Shown piece after piece: positions 1 through 5,491 of a DNA stretch of 8,136 bases. The notes beneath the pieces are model-generated. The model saw only the letters and a list, made by a program, of their open reading frames with translations. It was not told where the DNA came from and did not search any database. Position numbers and translations under genes: made by a program. Numbering within the stretch: the stretch's first letter is position 1; each line of letters begins with the position of its first letter. The stretch comes from Methanobrevibacter sp. (lineage in GTDB: Archaea > Methanobacteriota > Methanobacteria > Methanobacteriales > Methanobacteriaceae), in NCBI GenBank assembly GCA_009784145.1, contig WRCI01000069.1:1-8136 (forward strand), read 5' to 3'.

Positions 1-18
1 GTTTTAATGAAAACTTAA

Positions 19-177
19 AGAAACACTGAAGAATTAGAAGAAATAATTCATAAACAAGAAGGAAATAAAGAAATTACATCGATACAAAATTGTAGTATGG
101 ATGATGAAAAAATAATAGATGGGTTTTCAAAAGAAAAGTCTTATTTGACAACCACAATAATAAAACTTAAAAAATAA
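19..177 (+). pseudogene. Possible 3' remnant of an unidentified gene
   Basis: One frame is open from position 19 to a TAA at 175-177 and gives about 52 residues of ordinary, charged composition, including the stretch NTEELEEIIHKQ. It has no start codon before an internal ATG at 97 and no ribosome binding site there. Upstream, the same frame is closed by a TAA at 16-18. A different frame (positions 3-26) reads FNENLKKH before its own stop, and joining the two by skipping one base near position 24 would give a continuous product. This suggests the broken 3' end of a gene entering from the left, but the piece is short and I recognise no family. It could also be chance open sequence. Confidence 0.25.
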
Positions 178-310
178 CTAAAATTAAAACTAAAAAAATA
201 ACTAAAATTAAAACTAAAAAAAATAACTAAAATTAAAACTAAAAAAGTAACTAAAATTAAAACTAAAAAAGTAACTAAAATTAAAACTAAAAAAGTAACT
301 AAAAAATAAG
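175..310. repeat. 24-bp tandem array, about 5.5 copies
   Basis: Units start at 175, 199, 224, 248 and 272, with a partial copy from 296, so four units are 24 bp and one is 25 bp. Each starts with TAACTAAAATTAAAACTA and ends in a run of 6-8 A. The last units have a G at the end of the A run. The first unit starts exactly on the stop codon of the upstream frame. On the minus strand every unit gives a T6-T8 tract downstream of msvR, so the array could act as a series of T-tract terminators for that gene (inference). A minus-strand reading through it gives only a low-complexity octapeptide repeat (V-T-F-L-V-L-I-L) and is not a gene. Confidence 0.9.
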
Positions 311-339
311 AAAAATGAAGATTACAAAAGCCATCTAAC

Positions 340-384
340 AAAAACTTAAAAATAAAAATTTAATCAAATGTTAAAAAACATTTG
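340..384 (-). terminator. Stem-loop plus T-tract terminator of msvR
   Basis: Three bases after the msvR stop codon is a perfect 8-bp hairpin: arms CAAATGTT at 365-372 and AACATTTG at 377-384 around an AAAA loop. On the minus strand it is followed by three T5 tracts (complement of the A runs at 340-344, 348-352 and 354-358). This has the form of a bacterial-type intrinsic terminator. Archaeal RNA polymerase mainly needs the T-tracts, so the hairpin may instead protect the mRNA end. Confidence 0.65.
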
Positions 385-387
385 AAA

Positions 388-1197
388 TCAATTTTCATCC
401 ATAAATTCTAATTCAAATAGGCAGCAATCATCACCCATTGCATAACATTTAGTTTCTGTCATGACAAAATCTTTTTTAAAGTATAATGAAAAGATTGATT
501 CGATTATTCCACTATCTAAATAACATTCAGGTTGTCCTGTTTTTGGAAGTAGCCCACATTCAAAACAATTCTGAGATCTAATTTCTATTTTATCTCCAAT
601 CGTGACTTCAATATTTCCTAAACCATAGTTACTCCAAAAATCTGTAACATTGCTAAAGAAAACTTCGATATCATCATCTTTTAACTGTTCATATAAAGCT
701 AAACCTATTTTTTTACCAGCTTCATATAAAATAGGGTTAATATTCATTCCTTCTTGAATTAAGGTTGATCGAAAAGTGTGGAATAACAATTGTGAAAAAT
801 CGAAAGCTCCACTGCCATCTTTATTAATAATATTATCTAATAAAAAGTCAACTTTTCTTTCTTCTAATTCAAAAGGTTCAGGAGCGTCAATTTCGCCTAA
901 AAATCTTGAACTTATGTAAAAAATCTTCTTTCTTTGATCATCTGGATCCAATTTAAAAGAAATAATCCCATCATTTCTTAAAGATTTTAAGTGAACCGAT
1001 ACTGTTGATTTTGATTTCCCTGTGTTTTTAACAATTTCATCAAATTCCATCTCACTATCTTTTAACATAGTTAAAATTGTTAATTTAACTGGACTTTTAA
1101 CTACATTTACCCCAATTTCTTTATGACCTTTAGAAAAAATTTGAATAGGTTTCTGGTCGTTTGTTGCAATAACTGGTTCTTTTATTTTCATAAACAT
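388..1197 (-). CDS. msvR: MsvR-type redox-responsive transcription regulator (HTH + V4R)
   Basis: The 269-residue protein has a winged helix-turn-helix of the ArsR kind at about residues 33-98, with the recognition helix near SKSTVSVHLKSLRNDG (62-77) and a wing at about 80-96. A V4R (4-vinyl reductase type) domain follows at about 130-266. It carries six cysteines: C211 and C214 (a CxxC), C225, C251 and C258-C259. This architecture is the methanogen-specific MsvR family. In Methanothermobacter, MsvR lies divergently beside the fpaA (F420H2 oxidase) operon and binds both promoters in a redox-dependent way, with V4R cysteines as the sensor. Here it is again divergent from the oxidase gene, although 1.3 kb away, which supports the assignment. 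Two starts are possible, M1 and M3. A GGGAG lies 4 nt before M1 and 10 nt before M3, so the first is only slightly preferred. Family assignment is secure, and its targets here are inferred. Confidence 0.9.
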   Translation of the reverse strand: MFMKIKEPVIATNDQKPIQIFSKGHKEIGVNVVKSPVKLTILTMLKDSEMEFDEIVKNTGKSKSTVSVHLKSLRNDGIISFKLDPDDQRKKIFYISSRFLGEIDAPEPFELEERKVDFLLDNIINKDGSGAFDFSQLLFHTFRSTLIQEGMNINPILYEAGKKIGLALYEQLKDDDIEVFFSNVTDFWSNYGLGNIEVTIGDKIEIRSQNCFECGLLPKTGQPECYLDSGIIESIFSLYFKKDFVMTETKCYAMGDDCCLFELEFMDEN

Positions 1198-1201
1198 ATT
1201 A

Positions 1202-1206
1202 CTCCC
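1202..1206 (-). promoter_or_regulatory. Ribosome binding site of msvR
   Basis: The minus strand reads GGGAG here, followed by TAAT and then ATG TTT ATG. Spacing is 4 nt to the first ATG and 10 nt to the second, so the site does not decide between them. Confidence 0.6.
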
Positions 1207-1220
1207 ATAAAATACCTTTT

Positions 1221-1243
1221 ACTAAAATTATATTAATTTTAGT
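1221..1243. promoter_or_regulatory. Perfect palindrome in the msvR leader, possible operator
   Basis: Arms ACTAAAATTA (1221-1230) and TAATTTTAGT (1234-1243) are exact reverse complements around a 3-nt centre, starting 23 bp upstream of the msvR ATG. MsvR is known to control its own promoter in Methanothermobacter, so this could be an autoregulatory operator. It does not resemble the TTCG...CGAA type of site, and in AT-rich DNA palindromes of this kind can arise by chance. Confidence 0.4.
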
Positions 1244-1279
1244 TTAAAGACATTAAATAGTCAATTTAAATAAATCTAA

Positions 1280-1287
1280 TTTTATAA
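1280..1287 (-). promoter_or_regulatory. Candidate TATA box of msvR
   Basis: The minus strand reads TTATAAAA. Transcription would start about 25 nt further on, near 1257, giving a leader of roughly 60 nt that contains the 1221-1243 palindrome. The surroundings are very AT-rich, so other TATA positions cannot be excluded. Confidence 0.3.
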
Positions 1288-1441
1288 GCTTAAATTTAAT
1301 AAAATCCCTTTATAATCTTAAATTTTATAATTTAAGGTTATAACCCCAACCTTTACAAATTCAATCTTTATAAATTAAATTATTTTCTCAAAGAAATCAA
1401 TAAACATTTTATTGAATTTAATTAACTCTTTAGCTAAATTT

Positions 1442-1463
1442 CAATAGAACGTTTATTCTATTG
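1442..1463. repeat. Inverted repeat, 8-bp arms
   Basis: CAATAGAA (1442-1449) and TTCTATTG (1456-1463) are exact reverse complements around the 6-nt spacer CGTTTA. It could be an operator or a small hairpin, and no gene is adjacent. Confidence 0.5.
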
Positions 1464-1642
1464 TGATATCTGATTTTAGCGAATGCTTAATTGAATTAGT
1501 TATAATAAGTAATTTATAAAATTAAATAAAACATTATATTAAAATGAAATATCAATTAATTGATTATTCTATTAATTTAGTTGTGTAAGTTCATTTTTTA
1601 AACAATCATAACACAAACAATATAAATAGTTATAATCATACC

Positions 1643-1677
1643 ATTACTACATCTAATAATAGTGGTTATGTAGTAAT
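1643..1677. repeat. Inverted repeat, 10-bp arms, possible hairpin
   Basis: ATTACTACAT (1643-1652) pairs exactly with ATGTAGTAAT (1668-1677) across a 15-nt loop. With four G/C pairs it is one of the more stable potential hairpins in this AT-rich spacer. Function is unknown. It could be part of an untranslated RNA or chance. Confidence 0.5.
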
Positions 1678-1781
1678 AATTTAAGAATTAATTTAACTAC
1701 TTTAGTTATATACTTAATTAACACTAAAATTTTACTATTAAAAGTTCGTAATAATGTATATTATTTATATGTAGTTCAAGC

Positions 1782-1804
1782 TATATAAACCTTTTCCTTT
1801 TTTT
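1782..1804 (+). promoter_or_regulatory. Orphan TATA-like box followed by a pyrimidine tract
   Basis: TATATAAA at 1782-1789 is followed directly by CC and a C/T-only tract to 1804 that ends in eight T. This may be a promoter for an untranslated RNA, or the T-tract may be a terminator for transcription from the left. No gene follows within 700 bp, so support is weak. Confidence 0.2.
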
Positions 1805-2090
1805 ACAATTATTATACTGAAAAAATTGTCAATAATAAAGAACTTGTATAAAAACAGATATTTACATAATTTAAAACAAAATAAACAATTATAGAGGGTA
1901 TAATAATTAAAATAAATAAAAAAAAGAATTATTATGAAAATAAATAATTCGTACCTATTAAAATAGTATGTTAGTTAACATTCTTTTTTCAATCAGATAT
2001 TAATCATAAAAATTGACATTATACATAATTTTATTAGTTTTTCATTGATTAAATAAGTATCCCATACATTATGATATTGTTTCAATAATA

Positions 2091-2254
2091 TTAAATAAAA
2101 ATCATGCTAAGTCCATAACAACCCAACATTTAAATAAAAACCACAATAAATCCCTAACAATCCAATATTTAAATAAAAACCACAACAAATCCCTAACAAT
2201 CCAATATTTAAATGTAACTCACAATAAATCCCTAACAATCCAATATTTAAATAA
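2091..2254. repeat. 39-bp tandem array, 4 copies plus a partial one
   Basis: Units are 2091-2129 (diverged), 2130-2168, 2169-2207 and 2208-2246, with a partial copy after that. Each starts TTAAATAAAAACCACAA or similar and contains TCCCTAACAATCCAATAT. The period is exactly 39 bp throughout. Because 39 is divisible by three, the minus strand gives a frame with a 13-residue repeat (core NIGLLGIYCGFY), but there is no ribosome binding site and the frame is best explained as a by-product of the array. It lies 50 bp upstream of the first candidate fprA TATA box. Confidence 0.9.
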
Positions 2255-2299
2255 TTTAACAATACTATTATATACAAACTATAAAAAATTAGTAAGAAT

Positions 2300-2314
2300 A
2301 GAAACATTTATATA
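2300..2314 (+). promoter_or_regulatory. Candidate distal fprA promoter (BRE + TATA)
   Basis: The archaeal-type box TTTATATA at 2307-2314 is preceded by the purine-rich AGAAACA, a plausible BRE. Transcription would start near 2335-2340, directly on the 2336-2355 palindrome, giving a leader of about 195 nt. Confidence 0.45.
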
Positions 2315-2335
2315 GTTCTTAAATCAAAATAAGTA

Positions 2336-2355
2336 TGTTCTCATATATGCGAACA
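2336..2355. promoter_or_regulatory. Candidate MsvR operator upstream of fprA
   Basis: TGTTCTCATATATGCGAACA is a 20-bp palindrome with 9 of 10 pairs matching. Its 16-bp core TTC-N10-GAA, with CGAA intact on one side, has the length and form of the MsvR box as I recall it (TTCGTA-N4-TACGAA), matching 9 of 12 specified positions. It lies at the expected start site of the distal promoter and 10 bp before the proximal one. MsvR control of the oxidase promoter is known in Methanothermobacter, and its action on this site is inferred. Confidence 0.55.
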
Positions 2356-2364
2356 TTGTTTTGT

Positions 2365-2383
2365 GAAACTTTATAAAAGTTTC
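2365..2383 (+). promoter_or_regulatory. Candidate proximal fprA promoter inside a palindrome
   Basis: GAAACTTT (2365-2372) and AAAGTTTC (2376-2383) are exact reverse complements around ATA. The centre forms the TATA-like box TTTATAAAA (2370-2378), and GAAAC before it could serve as BRE. Transcription would start near 2400, giving a leader of about 130 nt. A protein bound to this palindrome would block TBP directly. Confidence 0.4.
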
Positions 2384-2520
2384 TAAAATAAGATTAAAAT
2401 CTTTCAAATGGTTATTATAAATTATATAAATAATAAAAATAGAAAAAGACATGCTAAATTATGTTAAAATAAAATTGAAAGACATATCAAAAAATTAATA
2501 TTCAAAATAAAAAAAGAAAA

Positions 2521-2526
2521 GGTGAT
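2521..2526 (+). promoter_or_regulatory. Ribosome binding site of fprA
   Basis: GGTGAT ends 5 nt before the ATG at 2532. This strong archaeal Shine-Dalgarno sequence fixes the start codon. Confidence 0.85.
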
Positions 2527-2531
2527 TGTAA

Positions 2532-3755
2532 ATGAAAGCAAAAGCTAAAAAAATAGGAGAAGGTGTGTATTGGATAGGAGTGCTTGACTGGGATTTAAGA
2601 ACTTATCATGGATACACATTAGATGGAACAAGTTACAATGCATATCTTGTATTTGGTGAAGAAAAAATAGCATTAATTGATAACTCCTACCCTGGTACAG
2701 CAGAAGAACTAATGGCACGTGTAGATGATGCATTTGCACAAGAAGGAAAAACTGGCAAAGTAGATGTAATTATACAAAATCATGTTGAAAAAGATCATAG
2801 CGGAGTTTTAGTTGATATTCATAAAAGATACCCTGAAGCACCAATTTATTGTACAGAAATAGCTGTAAAAGGTTTAAAACGTCATTATGAAGGACTTGAA
2901 AATGGAAACTTTGTAACTGTTGGAACTGGAGATACACTTGAACTTGGTGGAAAAACTTTAGCATTCTTAGATGCATTCCTCCTCCATTGGCCAGACAGTA
3001 TGTTTACATTACTCGTTGAAGATGGAATATTGTTCCCAAATGATGCTTTTGGACAACATTTATGTTATTCCAAACGATTCGATCATGAAATCCCAGAATA
3101 TGTTTTAATGGATGCAGCTAAAAAGTTTTATGGAAATCTTCTTGTTCCATTATCAAAACTTGTCTTAAAAAAATTTGAAGAAGTCACAGAACTTGGATTA
3201 TTAGAACAAATTAAAATGATTGCTCCTTCTCATGGACAAATATGGACTGACCCAATGAAAATCATTGGTGCTTACAGTGAATGGGCAACAGGACAATGTA
3301 AAGATAAAGTAACTATCATCTATGACACAATGCACTATTCAACTCAAAAAATGGCACACGAAGTAGCTGAAGGAGTAATAGCTGAGGGTTATGATGTAGA
3401 AATGTTCTTTTTACATGAGGATGAAAGAAGCGAAATCGTTAAAAGCATTCTTGACAGTAAAGCAATAGCTATAGGAACCCCAACTATTAATAATGGTCCA
3501 TTTCCAAGTATAGGAGACCTAATGTATTATATGAAAGGTCTTGAATATGAAAGAACTGGAATTAAAAGAAAAGCAATAACCTTTGGTTCCATGGGTGGAA
3601 AAGGTGGTGCAACAGAAATTATAGCTAAGGAACTAAATGAGTTTGGTTTTGATGTTATAGATAACTGTGAAGTTTACTATGTTCCTGATGAAGAAGAAAA
3701 AGTATCTTGTTTCAAATTAGGTCAAAAATTAGTTGAAGAAGCTAAAAAATTATAA
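2532..3755 (+). CDS. fprA: Coenzyme F420H2 oxidase (A-type flavodiiron protein)
   Basis: This cytosolic enzyme of 407 residues reduces O2 to 2 H2O with two F420H2 and protects the methanogen from oxygen. The N-terminal metallo-beta-lactamase-like domain (about 1-255) has the full diiron ligand set: H84-x-E86-x-D88-H89 in [10 protein letters not shown]152 in LHWPDSM, D171 in NDAFGQH and H234 in PSHG. The C-terminal flavodoxin domain (about 259-403) shows the FMN phosphate loop at [12 protein letters not shown] (264-275), [11 protein letters not shown] (316-326) and the GSMGGKGGA loop (352-360). There is no extra rubredoxin or flavin reductase domain, as expected for the F420H2-linked type. Length is normal for the family and the start is fixed by GGTGAT. 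It is divergent from msvR, with rbr 243 bp downstream, and is likely controlled by MsvR through 2336-2355. The Methanothermobacter homologue is named fpaA. Confidence 0.96.
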   Translation: MKAKAKKIGEGVYWIGVLDWDLRTYHGYTLDGTSYNAYLVFGEEKIALIDNSYPGTAEELMARVDDAFAQEGKTGKVDVIIQNHVEKDHSGVLVDIHKRYPEAPIYCTEIAVKGLKRHYEGLENGNFVTVGTGDTLELGGKTLAFLDAFLLHWPDSMFTLLVEDGILFPNDAFGQHLCYSKRFDHEIPEYVLMDAAKKFYGNLLVPLSKLVLKKFEEVTELGLLEQIKMIAPSHGQIWTDPMKIIGAYSEWATGQCKDKVTIIYDTMHYSTQKMAHEVAEGVIAEGYDVEMFFLHEDERSEIVKSILDSKAIAIGTPTINNGPFPSIGDLMYYMKGLEYERTGIKRKAITFGSMGGKGGATEIIAKELNEFGFDVIDNCEVYYVPDEEEKVSCFKLGQKLVEEAKKL

Positions 3756-3759
3756 TTAG

Positions 3760-3773
3760 TTTCTTTTTATTTT
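3760..3773 (+). terminator. T-tract terminator after fprA
   Basis: A run TTTCTTTTTATTTT begins 5 bp after the stop codon. T-tracts of this kind are the usual archaeal termination signal, so rbr probably has its own promoter, with or without read-through. Confidence 0.5.
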
Positions 3774-3851
3774 AATCACTATTGTTTAATTTATTTTAAT
3801 ATTATTTAAAATAAAATAATTAAATAATTATGAATAAAATATTATAATTTA

Positions 3852-3865
3852 GAAAAATATAAATA
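3852..3865 (+). promoter_or_regulatory. Candidate rbr promoter (BRE + TATA)
   Basis: GAAAAA followed by TATAAATA (3858-3865). The start site would fall near 3888-3892, at the small inverted repeat AGCTA-TTAG-TAGCT (3890-3903), giving a leader of about 110 nt. The layout (TATA, then a palindrome at the start site) parallels the distal fprA promoter, but the palindromes differ. Confidence 0.35.
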
Positions 3866-3914
3866 ATGAAAAAACTAATATTTACAAAAAGCTATTAGTA
3901 GCTAAGAGTTTCTG

Positions 3915-3954
3915 TTTCATGAATTTCAATAAATTTAATCATTGAAATATGAAA
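3915..3954 (+). promoter_or_regulatory. Bulged hairpin in the rbr leader
   Basis: TTTCAT (3915-3920) and ATTTCAAT (3923-3930) pair exactly with ATTGAAAT (3941-3948) and ATGAAA (3949-3954), giving a 14-bp stem with a 2-nt bulge (GA) and a 10-nt loop. It ends 44 nt before the rbr start codon and is not followed by a T-tract. A leader structure, a processing site or an operator are all possible. Confidence 0.45.
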
Positions 3955-3987
3955 AAAATAATGATAAATTAAATAAAAAAATAACAA

Positions 3988-3992
3988 GGGAG
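3988..3992 (+). promoter_or_regulatory. Ribosome binding site of rbr
   Basis: GGGAG lies 6 nt before the ATG at 3999. This places the start there rather than at the in-frame TTG at 3942, which has no such site and falls within the leader hairpin. Confidence 0.8.
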
Positions 3993-3998
3993 AATAAA

Positions 3999-4412
3999 AT
4001 GCCAAAATATGAACATGAAATCGGAATCACTAAAGGAACCGATATAGAAAAAGAAGTACAAGCTAATTTTATGGGAGAAACCCAAGAAGTAGGAATATAT
4101 TTAGCAATGTCCAGACAAGCTTCAAGAGAAGGTTATGGGGAGTTAGCTGAAGTATTTAAAAGATTAGCATGGGAAGAAGCCGAACATGGTGCAAGATTTG
4201 CAGAAATGAACGGTGTTATTAAACCAACTTTAAAAGAAAACATTGAAATGATGTTAGATGGAGAATTAATGGCTAATGAAGAAAAAAGAAAAGCTGCAGA
4301 AAAAGCAAAAGCTTTGAATATTGAAGACCCTGTAAATTTCTTTAAAGAAAGTTCAAAAGACGAAGGTCGTCATGCCAAAGTATTAAAAGGGATTTTAGAA
4401 AGATATTTCTAA
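3999..4412 (+). CDS. rbr: Rubrerythrin-family diiron protein without rubredoxin domain
   Basis: The 137-residue protein is a four-helix ferritin-like domain. Iron-ligand motifs are E27 in FMGETQE (helix 1), E60-x-x-H63 in EEAEH (helix 2), E89 in DGELMANEE (helix 3) and E122-x-x-H125 in DEGRH (helix 4). Rubrerythrins reduce hydrogen peroxide to water and take electrons through a rubredoxin. The usual C-terminal rubredoxin module with its two CxxC pairs is absent (the protein has no cysteine and ends ILERYF), so a separate electron donor is needed. In classical rubrerythrin helix 3 reads GExxE; here the second Glu is replaced by A92, which I recall as common in this short GE-x-x-A-N subgroup. 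The start is set by GGGAG, against a 19-residue longer TTG form. Its position after fprA fits an O2-then-peroxide defence module. The family is secure; peroxidase activity is inferred. Confidence 0.9.
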   Translation: MPKYEHEIGITKGTDIEKEVQANFMGETQEVGIYLAMSRQASREGYGELAEVFKRLAWEEAEHGARFAEMNGVIKPTLKENIEMMLDGELMANEEKRKAAEKAKALNIEDPVNFFKESSKDEGRHAKVLKGILERYF

Positions 4413-4416
4413 TATC

Positions 4417-4438
4417 TTTATCTTCTTTTATTTTTTTT
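4417..4438 (+). terminator. T-tract terminator after rbr
   Basis: A pyrimidine-rich run starting 5 bp after the stop codon contains T4 and then T8 (4431-4438). It is followed by the T5-containing repeats from 4453, which could act as back-up terminators. Confidence 0.65.
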
Positions 4439-4452
4439 AATATTTCTATACT

Positions 4453-4608
4453 TTATTATTTTTAATATTGAATATTTTATTATTTTTAATATTACTATAC
4501 ATTATTATTTTTAATTTTTAAATAATTATAATTCATATATTTCATTTTTACTAATTTTTAACTATTAAATTACTCTAATCAACAATATATTTATTATTTT
4601 TAATTTTT
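4453..4608. repeat. 24-25-bp AT-rich repeat downstream of rbr
   Basis: The core TTATTATTTTTAAT recurs at 4453, 4477 and 4502 (spacing 24 and 25 bp), with a displaced fourth copy at 4591. Each copy gives a T5 tract on the plus strand. The rest of 4521-4689 is AT-rich sequence in which I see no gene. Confidence 0.6.
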
Positions 4609-4689
4609 AAGCTTCAATTTAACATATAGAATTTACTATATTTAGTATCTTATTTTATTATTCAAAAAAATTTATAGATATAATAAATT

Positions 4690-4810
4690 TATAAAAAATT
4701 TCTAAAAATAATTTTATAAAAAATATCTATAACAGATATTATAAAAAATATCTAAAAATGATTCTATAAAAAGTATTTATAAATGTTTTATAAAAAGTAT
4801 TTATAAATAC
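4690..4810. repeat. 25-bp tandem array with TATA-like units
   Basis: Five units start at 4690, 4715, 4740, 4765 and 4789 (spacing 25, 25, 25 and 24 bp). Each starts with TATAAAAA and continues as a variant of ATATCTAAAAATGATT. The last two units share GTATTTATAAAT. The array ends about 50 bp before the next start codon, so one of its TATA-like boxes could serve as promoter for that gene. Another candidate is TATATA at 4825-4830. Confidence 0.85.
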
Positions 4811-4853
4811 AATAAAATTCTTAATATATAATTAAATATAATAAAAAAACTTT

Positions 4854-4858
4854 GGTGA
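4854..4858 (+). promoter_or_regulatory. Ribosome binding site of the DGC-family gene
   Basis: GGTGA lies 5 nt before the ATG at 4864. This makes the ATG the start, and the in-frame TTG at 4852 overlaps the site itself. Confidence 0.8.
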
Positions 4859-4863
4859 TAAAA

Positions 4864-5241
4864 ATGGGAGAAAAAATTTCAATAGCTAGTTGTAGTGGAA
4901 TGAGTACACTGGGTCTTGTTGGAAGAGCTACTTGTAACGATTTAGCAACAGAAAATGAAAATATTTTATCAATATGTATCACAGCTACAGCTGCAGATAA
5001 TGATAAATTTAGTGAATTAATTAAAAAATATCCAATTTTAGCTATTAATGGATGTTCTGATGCTTGTGTAAATAAAATTCTAAAATCTAAAGGTGTGGAT
5101 GTAGAAAAAACTATAAATATAGATAAGATTTTTGAAGAAAAAGATCTAGATACAAACGATCCTTCACGATTAGACGATGAGGGAGAAAAAGCTGTAAAAA
5201 AATTAAAAAAGATTATTATAACTGAAATAGACCTTATTTAA
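4864..5241 (+). CDS. DGC-family putative zinc-binding protein
   Basis: The 125-residue, probably cytosolic protein matches the family I know as DGC/putative zinc-binding. An N-terminal ASCSGMSTLGLVGR segment (8-21) is followed by C24, an LSICITA segment with C38, and NGCSDACVNKIL with C64 and C68 (NGC-x3-C). These five cysteines are the family's conserved ones and suggest metal or Fe-S binding, or redox chemistry, but no reaction is established. The C-terminal third (about 90-118) is charged and probably helical. The start is set by GGTGA at 5 nt spacing. It lies downstream of rbr behind terminator-like T-tracts, so it is probably a separate unit. A DUF166 gene follows on the same strand after 250 bp of repeats. 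A role in redox or metal handling near the oxygen-defence genes is possible, but neighbourhood is the only evidence. Confidence 0.75.
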   Translation: MGEKISIASCSGMSTLGLVGRATCNDLATENENILSICITATAADNDKFSELIKKYPILAINGCSDACVNKILKSKGVDVEKTINIDKIFEEKDLDTNDPSRLDDEGEKAVKKLKKIIITEIDLI

Positions 5242-5242
5242 C

Positions 5243-5424
5243 ATTACTAATTTGCTAATATTGATAACCTTGTTAATTTGTTAATATTACTAATTTGCTA
5301 ATATTGATAACCTTGTTAATTTGTTAATATTGTTAATATTACTAATTTGCTAATATTGATAACCTTGTTAATTTGTTAATATTGTTAATATTACTAATTT
5401 GCTAATATTGATAACTTTGTTAAT
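5243..5424. repeat. Nested tandem array, units of 43/52/52/35 bp
   Basis: Units start at 5243, 5286, 5338 and 5390, one base after the stop codon of the DGC gene. Each divides into 8- or 9-bp submodules in fixed order: ATTACTAAT, TTGCTAAT, ATTGATAAC, CTTGTTAAT, TTGTTAAT, ATTGTTAAT. The full unit has six (52 bp), the first lacks the last one (43 bp), and the fourth ends after four (35 bp). Unit-length differences are therefore whole submodules. There are no long T-tracts, unlike other arrays here. The remaining gap to 5491 is AT-rich with no recognised element. Confidence 0.9.
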
Positions 5425-5491
5425 ATTACTAAAATATTACATAATGTCATTATTCACTATTAAAAAAATATTTTAAGAATATAAAGATAAT

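Larger units (their letters stand above)
1244..2090. other. Gene-free spacer with scattered inverted repeats
   Basis: I see no supported coding sequence on either strand, only very short frames without ribosome binding sites. The stretch holds several exact inverted repeats: GGTTATAACC at 1336-1345; 8-bp arms at 1442-1449/1456-1463; a 14-bp palindrome at 1551-1564; 10-bp arms at 1643-1652/1668-1677; and 9-bp arms at 1900-1908/1927-1935. Two copies of TTCGTA, which matches an MsvR half-site as I remember it, lie at 1745-1750 and 1948-1953, without a partner half. Confidence 0.6.

Noticed and set aside
175..310. CRISPR-like array
   Set aside because: The copies are contiguous tandem units without unique spacers; the same holds for the other arrays in the window.
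141..341. Minus-strand frame of 66 codons with a VTFLVLIL repeat
   Set aside because: It is the translation of the 24-bp AT-rich array, has no ribosome binding site and shows only low-complexity sequence.
1771..1790. GTTCAAGC resembling a tRNA T-loop next to a TATA box
   Set aside because: No matching acceptor stem, anticodon arm or G/C-rich pairing could be found around it.
2014..2032. TTGACA followed by a TATAAT-like sequence resembling a bacterial sigma-70 promoter
   Set aside because: The organism is archaeal and such matches are frequent in AT-rich DNA; no gene follows.
2107..2307. Minus-strand frame with a 13-residue NIGLLGIYCGFY repeat
   Set aside because: It arises because the 39-bp repeat is divisible by three. 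There is no ribosome binding site, and the frame runs into the fprA promoter region.
2545..2976. Minus-strand frames inside fprA
   Set aside because: They are shadows of the flavodiiron coding sequence, His/Leu-rich by codon complement, with no start signals.
3942..3998. Longer rubrerythrin start at a TTG codon
   Set aside because: The extra 19 residues are Lys/Asn-rich, overlap the leader hairpin and lack a ribosome binding site, whereas GGGAG precedes the ATG at 3999.
4852..4863. Longer DGC-protein start at TTG
   Set aside because: The TTG overlaps the GGTGA ribosome binding site of the ATG at 4864.
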